Shown here piece after piece: positions 1-6,730 of a DNA stretch of 9,593 nucleotides. This stretch comes from CALAED01 sp937891035 (GTDB lineage: Bacteria; Actinomycetota; Actinomycetes; Streptosporangiales; Streptosporangiaceae): positions 1 to 9,593 of the forward strand of contig DASQSZ010000344.1 in assembly GCA_035642125.1 (NCBI GenBank). Direction: 5' to 3'. The translations under genes and the position numbers were made by a program. A model generated the notes under the pieces. It did no database searches and was not told where the DNA came from. It saw only the letters and a list, made by a program, of their open reading frames with translations. Numbering within the stretch: position 1 is the first letter of the stretch; each line of letters starts with the position of its first letter.

Positions 1-2340
1 GAAGCTGCGCAACCCCAGCACGCTGACGATGGTCCGCGGATCCGCCGATCTGCGGGCCAGGGCGACCGCCTCGTCGCTGAGCGCGAACCGGCGATGGCCC
101 TCCGGGGGCGCCGCCCAGGTGAGCTCGGCCGCCAGCTGAGCGGTCAGCAGCGCTCTGGTCCGTACGTCGGCGGGCGGGGCCAGCTCCCTGGCTCGGGTCA
201 GCAGGTCGATGCGCTGGGGGTCGGCGAACGCGGTCGTGCTGTAGAACCCCCGGTCGCCGGCGAGCGCCGCCTCGATGATCACGTCCGTGCGGCCGATGTC
301 CTCGGCGAGCTCGGCGGCTCGCATGATGGTCGCCCTGGCCTGGGGGTCGCCGGCCAGCCACATGGCCCGCCCGCACCACACGAGCGCCTCGGCGAGTCGT
401 TCTGCCGAGGCGGCCGGCCCCTCCTCGAGCAGCTCGACGAGGTGCCGGCACCACACGACAGCCTCGCCGTGTGCGAGCCGCTCGCCGGCGTCTTCGGCCG
501 CGCGTTCCACCGCGACGACGGCCTCGGTGATCCGCTGAGGGTCGCGGTCGCGCTCAGCGGCGGCCAGCAGGTGCGTCGCCACGACATACGGGCGGGTCTG
601 CATGATCGTCGGTTCCGACGTGCGGAGCGCGTCGGCGACCCGTCCGTGCAGCAGCCCCGCTCGCGGCGACGACAGACCGTCGTAGATCGCCGTCCTGGTC
701 AGCTCGTGCGAGAAGTGACACCAGCCGGTGGGCGGCATGCTCACCAAACCGGTCGCCAAGACCTCCTCAGCCGCCGTGAGGAAGGTGAGATGGTCGACGC
801 CCATGGCGCCGCGCAGCGCCGCGGACGTCAGCTGCTCCCCGACCGCCAGGACGTTGACCAGGCGCCGGGCGTCGCGGCTCAGCCTGGACAGGCGCTCGCG
901 CACCATCCGGGTCACCGAGTCGGGCACCGCCAGCCGGTCGAGGGTCCCGCCATCGGCCAGGTCCCGGACCACTTCGGTGACCAAGAACGCGTTTCCGCCG
1001 GTCACCTGATGTAGCCGCGCCGCGTCCTCCTTCGCGACCGGGACGCCGGGGCCGGTGACCGTCGACAACGCCGCCGTGACGTCGTCGAGCCCGAAGGGCG
1101 GGATGGGCAGGACCCGGCCTTCGGCCTGAAGCTCGTGCAGCTTGAGCACCGCCGGGTCCGCCTCGGCCGAGTCGGGCAGGTCGGGGACGGGCCGCGAGGT
1201 GGCCACGATGAGCAGCGGCAGCTTCTCCGCGTCCCACAACAGCGTGCGCAGCAGCTGAAGCGACTCGGTCGTCGCCGCGTGCAGATCGTCGATGATGAGC
1301 AGCACCGGTCGTACGGCCGTGAGCCGTTCGAAAAACGCGCGCATCGCGGCCACCAGCTGATGGCGCTCGGAGACAGCCGCCAGCTGATGGCGCTTGGAGA
1401 CCGGCTCGGGGATGGACGGGACCGACAACGACAACGGCGGCGCGGACAGCGACGGAGCCAGCCGGACCAGCTGACCGCACTCCTGGTCAACCCCCGCCCG
1501 CAACAGCAGATCGGGCGACGTGCGGGCCAGCCGGTCGATCGCGGCGGCCATCGGTTCGTACGGCAGCCGCGCCGGATCGGTACAACGACCGGCCAGCACC
1601 GTGAACCCGTTGCCGCTCGCCCGCTCAGCCACCACCGACACCAACCGGGTCTTGCCGACCCCGGGGTCGCCCTGGAGGATCACCAGTCTCGTGCCGGACT
1701 GTGCCGCCTCCAGCTCGCCGTCGAGGACGCCGAGCTCCCATTCGCGCCCGACGAAGGAAAGCACATGGCCGCCGGCCAGCCACGGAGCCAGCCATTCTGA
1801 CCGATCGTCCGCGTGCCGCCACAGGAACTCGCACGTGCGCGGGCGCTCCGCCGGCCCAGCCGCGGCCGGCCCTGGCACGTCCTGGAACTCGTGCCGGCCG
1901 CGTCCCCGCGCGAGCCGCCTGACGACGTCGGTGCACAGCACCTGCCCGCCTTCGGCGAGCTCGACCAGCCGGGTCGCCTCGACGACGGGCTGGCCGCTGA
2001 CGTCGTCCTCCTGCCAGCGGATATCGCCGGAGCTCAAGGCGGCGTGGATGCTGGTCGGTTCCATCGCCCACCTGTTGTCGGCGATCAACGCTCGTTCGAC
2101 GGCGGTGACCGCGTCAAGACCGGCCGTCGCCGATTCGAACACCGCCATCAACCCATCGCCGAGGCTCTTGGTGAAAATGGCACCTCCCGCCTCCACCACG
2201 CCGCGCAGCAACCTGTAGACGCGATCGAAATGGTCGTCGGCGAGCTCCTCGCCCAGGCGGGATCTGGTCGCGGTGGAATCGACGATGTCGGTGAACAGGA
2301 CGGTGGCCGTGGTCAGCGTCCCCGGCGCAGGTCGCTCCAT
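1..2340 (-). CDS. Class III adenylate/guanylate cyclase domain fused to AAA-type ATPase, C-terminus outside window
   Basis: A 780-codon frame is open from ATG at 2340 to the window edge; the stop lies beyond position 1. Residues 10-150 form a class III nucleotide cyclase domain: VLFTDIVDST holds metal ligand D18, TKSLGDG holds purine-selecting K58 and metal ligand D62, and D113 and R124 sit at the usual adenine-specifying and transition-state positions. The transition-state Asn is Val120. An ATPase module follows, with Walker A GDPGVGKT (224-231) and Walker B VLLIIDD (346-352), then a helical, TPR-like region from about 490. This is the architecture of the mycobacterial Rv0386/Rv1358 type, which ends in a LuxR HTH; such an end cannot be seen here. 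The start overlaps the stop of the oxygenase gene as TAATG, implying translational coupling. A 27-bp tandem duplication lies at 1353-1401. Product identity is firm; whether it makes cAMP, cGMP or nothing is not. Confidence 0.93.
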   Translation of the reverse strand, partial: MERPAPGTLTTATVLFTDIVDSTATRSRLGEELADDHFDRVYRLLRGVVEAGGAIFTKSLGDGLMAVFESATAGLDAVTAVERALIADNRWAMEPTSIHAALSSGDIRWQEDDVSGQPVVEATRLVELAEGGQVLCTDVVRRLARGRGRHEFQDVPGPAAAGPAERPRTCEFLWRHADDRSEWLAPWLAGGHVLSFVGREWELGVLDGELEAAQSGTRLVILQGDPGVGKTRLVSVVAERASGNGFTVLAGRCTDPARLPYEPMAAAIDRLARTSPDLLLRAGVDQECGQLVRLAPSLSAPPLSLSVPSIPEPVSKRHQLAAVSERHQLVAAMRAFFERLTAVRPVLLIIDDLHAATTESLQLLRTLLWDAEKLPLLIVATSRPVPDLPDSAEADPAVLKLHELQAEGRVLPIPPFGLDDVTAALSTVTGPGVPVAKEDAARLHQVTGGNAFLVTEVVRDLADGGTLDRLAVPDSVTRMVRERLSRLSRDARRLVNVLAVGEQLTSAALRGAMGVDHLTFLTAAEEVLATGLVSMPPTGWCHFSHELTRTAIYDGLSSPRAGLLHGRVADALRTSEPTIMQTRPYVVATHLLAAAERDRDPQRITEAVVAVERAAEDAGERLAHGEAVVWCRHLVELLEEGPAASAERLAEALVWCGRAMWLAGDPQARATIMRAAELAEDIGRTDVIIEAALAGDRGFYSTTAFADPQRIDLLTRARELAPPADVRTRALLTAQLAAELTWAAPPEGHRRFALSDEAVALARRSADPRTIVSVLGLRSF
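1353..1401. repeat. 27-bp-period tandem duplication inside the cyclase-ATPase gene
   Basis: Two copies of a 22-bp string beginning CCAGCTGATGGCGCT (1353-1374 and 1380-1401) differ at one base and are offset by exactly 27 bp. The reading frame is therefore kept and the protein gains nine residues. The protein reads VSKRHQLAA followed by VSERHQLVA at about residues 314-331, just upstream of the Walker B strand. Confidence 0.85.
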
Positions 2341-3653
2341 TACGCCCTTCGCGCCTCCATTCCTGGCCGGAGGTGCCGCAAGTTCTGGCGTACGGCCCGC
2401 CTCGCCCGGCCGCGCGCCAGCCTGGTCCGGCGGGCCACGGGACGCGGGTGGATCTTCCAGTCGCGCGCCAGCTCGGCGGGGATCCAGAAGGGCGCTTGCC
2501 CGTTCGAGTGGCGATCGGCATAGGACCTGATGATGGCGCGCCCGGCCTTGCGCAGCAGCATGCGGATCGCGGGTCGCAACGGATCGGGCAGCCAGGCGAA
2601 ACGCTGGGCCATCCGGGCCGTGGCGAACAGCGGCGTCGACCACCACGCGCTCTTCGGCACGGCGAGGAGATCGGGCACCTGGTGCACGCCGTGGGCGGCG
2701 TCCCGGAACAGCCAGCGCACCAGGCTGCGGGGGAGCTTGCGCCAGCCGAGGGGCATGAACTCTTCCATCTCCGCGAGCAGTGCCCGCATCAGCGCCCGGC
2801 CCTCCTCGCTCGCCTGGAGCCGGCCGCTGAAGTGGACGCAGACCGGATCGACGTCGTCCAGGTCGAGCGGCCGATCCCGGCAGGTCACCAGGCCCATGAG
2901 GTGGCCGAAGACGCTCCAGGCATACAGATTCGCGGCGCGGTCGGCGTCGCTCAGCTCGAGGCCCATGCGCTCCATCGCCTCCCAGATCACGACGGAGAAG
3001 TCGAAAAGCGTGGCCAGCAAGAGCTCCTGGTTGACCGGCTCGCCGTCCGCTTCGCGATCCCATTTGTGTTCGGGGTCGAGCATCAGCGACCGTACGGCCG
3101 AATGCAGCGCCCGCACCCCGATGGCCGTGAGATAGCCGGCGCCGCCAGGCTTGAGGCTTTCCGGATCCCGAAGGCCCATCACGTCGATGAGCATTTGCCC
3201 GGTCTCCGCGACGCGGCGCGTCAGTTTGCCGTCCCGGTCGGCGAGATCCGAGGCGGCGGACAAGACCTTGGCTGTGGCGGGCAGCGCATATCCGAGCGGC
3301 AGGCTGACGAAGAACAGCGCCACGGCCTGATAGAGGCCGTTGTCGGTGAATACGGCCTGCCCTTTCTTAACGAGCGATTCGTCGTATCCCCACGTCGGCG
3401 GGCTGGTTTTGGCGCCGAGCTCGTCCAGCAGGTTGAGCGGGGCGCTTTCGGTGTTTTCCGTGTTTTCCGGGTCGGCGTGCCGGTGTTCGCGCGCTCTTTT
3501 CTTGGCTTCGGCAAGCTCTCCGACGAGGGCCGGCACGAGGCTGCGGGCGTCGCGCATCTCCGGATGGTGGCGCCGGTAGGCGGCCACCTTCTTGTCGAGG
3601 TCGGGATCGGCCAGGTGCCGAAGGCGCAGGAACTCCTCATCCGTCCAGTTCAT
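2340..3653 (-). CDS. DUF2236 / oxygenase MpaB (Lcp-like) family protein, 437 aa
   Basis: This is a predicted single-domain, mostly helical haem-type oxygenase of the DUF2236 family, which includes latex-clearing protein Lcp and fungal MpaB. Visible family features are the RVAET block (R147, T151) and, 33 residues after the Thr, VRALHSAVR with H184. These match in order and rough spacing the Arg, Thr and proximal haem-ligand His of Lcp. The Lcp distal Lys position is Glu150, as in many actinobacterial members. No signal peptide is seen, unlike secreted Lcp. The last 30 residues are very Arg-rich. ATG 3653 is chosen because the promoter -10 box lies immediately before the upstream in-frame ATG at 3686, which would fall ahead of the transcript start; 3686 has a passable GGAGG and remains an alternative (448 aa). 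Its TAA stop overlaps the cyclase ATG. The substrate is unknown. Confidence 0.85.
   Translation of the reverse strand: MNWTDEEFLRLRHLADPDLDKKVAAYRRHHPEMRDARSLVPALVGELAEAKKRAREHRHADPENTENTESAPLNLLDELGAKTSPPTWGYDESLVKKGQAVFTDNGLYQAVALFFVSLPLGYALPATAKVLSAASDLADRDGKLTRRVAETGQMLIDVMGLRDPESLKPGGAGYLTAIGVRALHSAVRSLMLDPEHKWDREADGEPVNQELLLATLFDFSVVIWEAMERMGLELSDADRAANLYAWSVFGHLMGLVTCRDRPLDLDDVDPVCVHFSGRLQASEEGRALMRALLAEMEEFMPLGWRKLPRSLVRWLFRDAAHGVHQVPDLLAVPKSAWWSTPLFATARMAQRFAWLPDPLRPAIRMLLRKAGRAIIRSYADRHSNGQAPFWIPAELARDWKIHPRPVARRTRLARGRARRAVRQNLRHLRPGMEARRA
3451..3468. repeat. 9-bp tandem repeat (GTGTTTTCC x2) in the oxygenase gene
   Basis: Two adjacent exact copies of GTGTTTTCC encode ENT-ENT on the minus strand, within a low-complexity acidic stretch (DPENTENTES, about residues 61-70). 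The stretch looks like a flexible linker between the N-terminal helices and the oxygenase core. It is a small AT-rich spot in an otherwise GC-rich gene. Confidence 0.7.
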
Positions 3654-3686
3654 GACCGCGCCCTGTGGGGGAAGTGAAATACACAT

Positions 3687-3715
3687 ATCCTAGTGTCCTC
3701 CGGCCGACATGACAT
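3687..3715 (-). promoter_or_regulatory. Predicted housekeeping-type promoter for the oxygenase-cyclase operon
   Basis: On the minus strand a TAGGAT -10 box (3692-3687), the favoured actinobacterial form, is preceded by ATGTCA (3715-3710; four of six matches to TTGACA) with a 17-bp spacer. Transcription would start near 3680, giving a leader of about 25 nt before ATG 3653. This is a pattern match only. Confidence 0.5.
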
Positions 3716-3796
3716 GGCATTAGGCAGGCAACACGAAGCGACCGAAGGGACGCCTGTCGCGGCCATGTCTATCGTGGCTTAATGGCTGTCCTTTAG

Positions 3797-3829
3797 GGCG
3801 GCCGGCTCGCGTGGGAATGGGCGGCCGCC
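3797..3829. terminator. GC-rich hairpin in the gap after the Crp gene, possible weak terminator
   Basis: In the 161-bp gap 3687-3847, GGCGGCC (3797-3803) pairs with GGCCGCC (3823-3829) across a 19-nt loop. The right arm sits within the palindrome GGCGGCCGCC (3820-3829). No T-run follows it on the minus strand, so it is not a classical intrinsic terminator; actinobacterial terminators often lack one. The short element CCGA-AAAA-TCGG lies next to it (3828-3839). Confidence 0.25.
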
Positions 3830-3847
3830 GAAAAATCGGAAAGCCGG

Positions 3848-4570
3848 TCATGGGTAGTCACAGAGGCGACGCAGCCCCCTGGTGTCGCGGAGCACGATAG
3901 TGCGTCCCTTCATCGCGATTAACCCCCGAGAGTCAAGTCGTTGCAACGCCCGATTGACCGCCGGTCTCGAGCCCCCGATCAATGCCGCGAGGTCGGATTG
4001 GGTGAGCCCTCGGTCGAGGACGGCGCCATTTGATTCGCCATGCTTGCTCGCCAGTTGAAGCAGGAGTTTGGCGAGCCGCCCGGTGAGGTCGAGAAACGCC
4101 GAGTCCGCGGCTCGCTCGGTGAGCCCGCGCACCAGCCGTCCCAGCGCTTGCAAGAACTCGTCTATCAACGCCGGATGCCTCTGCATCAGCCGGATGACCT
4201 GGTCTCGCGACAGCGAAAAGAGCCGGCTCGCCTCCACCGCGACGATCGAGGCGGATCGCGGCGCCCCGTCCAGCATGGCGGTCTCGCCGAACGTCGCGGC
4301 GCGACCCAGCGTGTTGAGCACGATCTCGTCGCCGCGCTCGGTGGCGAAGACGACCTTGACCAGACCGTCGATCACGGCATACAGGCGGTCTCCCGGATCG
4401 CCCTGGTGAAAGACGAAGTGGCCGGGTCTGTACCGGCGAACGAGACCGGCTCGTGCCGTGGCCGCGATGCCGTTGTCGCCGAGCATGCGGAACATCGGGG
4501 TCTCCGCCAGCACCTTGACGATCGGCTGGATGTCTCGCGAAGACGGCCCGTGGGCTGTGACGCCGTCCAT
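3848..4570 (-). CDS. Crp/Fnr-family transcriptional regulator, 240 aa
   Basis: This is a predicted cyclic-nucleotide-responsive DNA-binding regulator. The N-terminal beta-roll includes the RYRPGHFVFHQGDPGDRLY block. The phosphate-binding cassette GETAMLDGAPRSAS keeps E96, R105 and S106, equivalent to E72, R82 and S83 of E. coli CRP. The dimer helix carries the CRP signature AFLDLTGRLA. At the CRP T127/S128 positions it has Leu-Thr. The C-terminal winged HTH (about 189-217) has recognition helix SRPAVNRAL, keeping both Arg residues but with Pro where CRP has E181. ATG 4570 gives the usual family length and starts 24 residues before the conserved TPMF; the longer frame to 4729 would run into the sigma factor gene. 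The ribosome site is weak. It diverges from the sigma gene and lies upstream of the oxygenase-cyclase pair on the same strand. Confidence 0.92.
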   Translation of the reverse strand: MDGVTAHGPSSRDIQPIVKVLAETPMFRMLGDNGIAATARAGLVRRYRPGHFVFHQGDPGDRLYAVIDGLVKVVFATERGDEIVLNTLGRAATFGETAMLDGAPRSASIVAVEASRLFSLSRDQVIRLMQRHPALIDEFLQALGRLVRGLTERAADSAFLDLTGRLAKLLLQLASKHGESNGAVLDRGLTQSDLAALIGGSRPAVNRALQRLDSRGLIAMKGRTIVLRDTRGLRRLCDYP

Positions 4571-4623
4571 GAACGCACTGTAAAGCACGACTGGTTTGAC
4601 TCTGTATGCCTGATGACACGCAG

Positions 4624-4643
4624 GCTGTGACCGAGGGCACAGC
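4624..4643. promoter_or_regulatory. CRP-type operator in the divergent Crp/sigma intergenic region
   Basis: The palindrome GCTGTG-N8-CACAGC has perfect 6-bp arms. Read as a CRP site it is TGTGA-N6-GCACA (4626-4641), nine of ten matches to the TGTGA-N6-TCACA recognised by E. coli CRP, mycobacterial CRP and GlxR. Its centre lies about 64 bp upstream of the Crp start codon and 88 bp upstream of the sigma start codon, so it could serve either or both. That it is bound by the adjacent regulator is inference. Confidence 0.6.
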
Positions 4644-4657
4644 GGGATCGCGCGACT

Positions 4658-4670
4658 TGACGCATCGTCA
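4658..4670. promoter_or_regulatory. Second short inverted repeat TGACG-CAT-CGTCA upstream of the sigma factor gene
   Basis: A perfect 5-bp inverted repeat with a 3-bp spacer lies 14 bp after the CRP-type palindrome and about 50 bp before the sigma factor start codon. It also contains a TTGACG string (4657-4662) that could be a -35 box, but no convincing -10 box follows at 16-19 bp. Confidence 0.25.
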
Positions 4671-4721
4671 GGGCAGACGGCCCGAATCAGATTCTGGTCG
4701 GCCGGCCGGCAGGAGGGCACG

Positions 4722-5306
4722 ATGCACACGCGGGCGACGCGAGGCGACGACGTGGCCGGGCTGGTGACCGCGGCCCGCCATGGCGACCCCGATGCCTGGG
4801 GCAGGCTCGTCGAGGTCTACAGCGGGATGCTGCTGGCCCGGATTCGGTTCCTGGGAGTGCGCCAGGAAGACGCCCGGGATGTGCTGCAGAACACCTGGCT
4901 GCTGGCGCTGCAGAACCTGCCGCACCTGCGGCGGGCCGGCAAGATGGGCGGCTGGCTGACGACGATCGCGACCCGGGAGAGCATCAGGTTCAACCGCCGG
5001 TCGAGCGAAGAGATATGCGCCGATCCCATGGCCTTCGGCGACGTGGCCGACGACGGCGCGGACGCGCACCGCGCGTGGGCCAAAGGGAGCTTCCGGCGCA
5101 TTCTGGACGAGGTGCTCGGCGGGCTGCCCGCCGACCAGCGGGATCTGTTCCGGGCGCTCACCGCACAGCCGCGGCCGCACTACGTCGACGTGGCCCGCCG
5201 GCTGGGGCGCCCGGTCGGCAGCATCGGGCCGTCCCGCGCCCGCTGTTTCGGCAAGGTCAGGGTGCTGCTCGAGGCGCGCGGCGTCACCGCCGACTTCCTG
5301 GACTGA
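4722..5306 (+). CDS. ECF-type RNA polymerase sigma factor, 194 aa
   Basis: This is a predicted alternative sigma factor directing RNA polymerase to a specific promoter set. Region 2 spans about residues 27-93, with the core-binding DARDVLQNTWLLALQNL helix and the GGWLTTIATRESIRFNRR segment for -10 melting. Region 4 spans about 124-183, with LDEVLGGLPADQRDLF and an HTH, YVDVARRLGRPVGSIGPSRAR, for -35 recognition. It lacks region 3 and any SnoaL-like C-terminal extension. ATG 4722 is preceded by a strong AGGAGGG (4711-4717), which fixes the start; a GCCGGCCGGC palindrome abuts it. No anti-sigma gene is adjacent: it diverges from the Crp gene and converges, 14 bp apart, with the 469-residue protein gene. 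The CRP-type palindrome upstream suggests possible control by the neighbouring regulator. Confidence 0.93.
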   Translation: MHTRATRGDDVAGLVTAARHGDPDAWGRLVEVYSGMLLARIRFLGVRQEDARDVLQNTWLLALQNLPHLRRAGKMGGWLTTIATRESIRFNRRSSEEICADPMAFGDVADDGADAHRAWAKGSFRRILDEVLGGLPADQRDLFRALTAQPRPHYVDVARRLGRPVGSIGPSRARCFGKVRVLLEARGVTADFLD

Positions 5307-5320
5307 CCAGGCCGCCGCGC

Positions 5321-6730
5321 TCATCGCTCACTCGGTGGTTCGTGCTCAGTGCGGTCGTCGAGCCGTCGCTCGCTGATGAAGTCCATGAGATCGAGATCGG
5401 CGAGCTCCGCCGCGTCTGGATCGACGACGATCGGTGATCGGTACAGCCGCCTGAGGATGAAGCCGCGGACTCCGCGGCGCTCGGTCTTCGTCTTGTACGC
5501 CGCGACCTTCGTTTCGTACCACTCCTTCAGGGGCCGAGGCGGGTCGCCTTTCCACATGTCGGCTTCGAGCGCGTCGGCGATCGGCGGCGTGAACGGCGGG
5601 TCGAGGAGCTCGGGAGCGGTGTGGTACACGCGGAAGTAGGTCACGATGTAGCGCATCCGCTCGCGGTAGTCGAGCCAGTTGGTCACCCCGGCGGTGGCGC
5701 GTTCGGGGTCGGGGACGAAGCACTCGACGAGCCGGCGTACCTCCGGATGCCGGATGGGGGCCCGGAGCAGGTCGGGGTCGACCCCGCGTGGCGGCCGCAT
5801 TGGCTTGCCCAGCCGGACGGTGCCGGCGGGGGTGCGCATGGACATCACATGCTTGGTGTAGATCGTGGCCCAGGTCCGTTCAGCCCAGCGCACCAGCGGC
5901 GGCTGATCGGCGTGCCGCGCCGTGTAGATCCAAAAGCGCCGGAAGCCCTGCCCGGTGAGCCTGCTGCGCAGCGACCGCCACGATACCCGGAACAGCCACC
6001 GCATCGGCCGGTAGAACACCAGTTGGAGCAGCGGCTGGCAGCGGCTTTGCTCGTAGGCGACCAGCGCCACGTTGGCGCCCAGGATCAGCTCGGCCCGCAG
6101 CGCGGGGTCGTCGGTGTGCCTGGCCTCGGTGAGCAGGCGGACGACCTTGTCGAGATAGTCGTCCTTGGCCGGCCCGAGCAGGCTGGACAAGAAGGCCGGC
6201 CGGCGCACGTCGGCCGGCAGCCGGCCGTCGGGCAGCAGGTCGAGGGACGCCCGTTCGCGGCTTGTTGACGTCCGCACCTGCCAGCGGTGGTCGCCGGCCT
6301 CCCGCCAAAGGTCCGCGCCCAGGCTCGCGGTCTCCAAGAAGACCGCCCGATTGGCCAGCGAGAGCCCCAGCTGGAAGCTGTCGCCCAGCAGCGTGAGCGC
6401 GAGCCGGCGCAGCGGCCTCCTGAATCGTTTCGGCACCTTGAGCCGCTCGCAGACGTCCGTCCAGAAGGGGGAGCGGCGCGTGAGGTCGAGTTGCTCGCCG
6501 ACGGCCTTGGAGCCCCAGGTCGCGAAGCTGTAGAAGGTGTTGACATCCGTGCCCAGGTGCAGCGCGAGCTCATTGGCGAGCTGGTGATAGGCGAGGGCCA
6601 CGACCTTCGCCTGGTGATCAGGCTTGCGATCCCTGTAGGTCGCGATGCGGACGATGTCATCCATCGTGAGCACACGCCGGGGGATCTCCGGCGCGTGGTG
6701 GTCATTCCCATGCGCGCCTACCAGCCCCAT
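5321..6730 (-). CDS. Uncharacterised helical protein, 469 aa, last gene of the CHAT cluster
   Basis: I do not recognise a named family. The protein is largely helical with no signal peptide or clear membrane span. Two conserved-looking blocks stand out: AYHQLANELALHLG plus FATWGSKAVGEQL (about 47-81) and ANVALVAYEQSRCQPLL (about 219-235). They recall, from memory only, uncharacterised actinobacterial proteins with WASKQAG and HEQTRLQP motifs. The C-terminal third is rich in aromatic and basic residues and ends with an acidic tail. ATG 6730 is chosen for its ideal GGAGG with a 6-nt gap. The frame stays open upstream with ATGs at 6853 (GGAG 15 nt away) and 7045 (inside the membrane-protein gene), so a 41-residue longer form from 6853 is possible. 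It converges with the sigma factor gene, with no terminator in the 14-bp gap. Confidence 0.8.
   Translation of the reverse strand: MGLVGAHGNDHHAPEIPRRVLTMDDIVRIATYRDRKPDHQAKVVALAYHQLANELALHLGTDVNTFYSFATWGSKAVGEQLDLTRRSPFWTDVCERLKVPKRFRRPLRRLALTLLGDSFQLGLSLANRAVFLETASLGADLWREAGDHRWQVRTSTSRERASLDLLPDGRLPADVRRPAFLSSLLGPAKDDYLDKVVRLLTEARHTDDPALRAELILGANVALVAYEQSRCQPLLQLVFYRPMRWLFRVSWRSLRSRLTGQGFRRFWIYTARHADQPPLVRWAERTWATIYTKHVMSMRTPAGTVRLGKPMRPPRGVDPDLLRAPIRHPEVRRLVECFVPDPERATAGVTNWLDYRERMRYIVTYFRVYHTAPELLDPPFTPPIADALEADMWKGDPPRPLKEWYETKVAAYKTKTERRGVRGFILRRLYRSPIVVDPDAAELADLDLMDFISERRLDDRTEHEPPSER

Noticed and set aside
94..1014. 306-codon plus-strand open frame opposite the cyclase-ATPase gene
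   Set aside because: The minus-strand frame encodes a coherent cyclase/AAA protein through the whole stretch; the plus-strand product is repetitive Gly/Arg/Gln sequence.
279..2521. Several minus-strand frames (279-587, 767-1480, 1002-1490, 1625-2071, 2114-2521) suggesting a broken gene
   Set aside because: They lie in the wrong frames. The correct frame is open without interruption from 2340 to 1 and runs off the window, so there is no frameshift or pseudogene.
2373..3677. 434-codon plus-strand open frame opposite the oxygenase gene
   Set aside because: It is an antisense shadow of the DUF2236 gene caused by high GC; its product is a low-complexity Gly/Arg/Gln/His mix with no domain, and it has no ribosome site.
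4571..4729. Longer Crp protein starting at 4729
   Set aside because: The added 53 residues do not resemble the family N-terminus, they cross the operator and the sigma gene start, and ATG 4570 gives a normal family length.
5307..5320. Possible bidirectional terminator between the convergent sigma and 469-aa genes
   Set aside because: The 14-bp gap contains no inverted repeat able to form a stable hairpin.
4668..5324. Minus-strand open frame covering the sigma factor gene
   Set aside because: The plus strand encodes clear sigma regions 2 and 4 with a strong ribosome site; the antisense product is compositionally biased.
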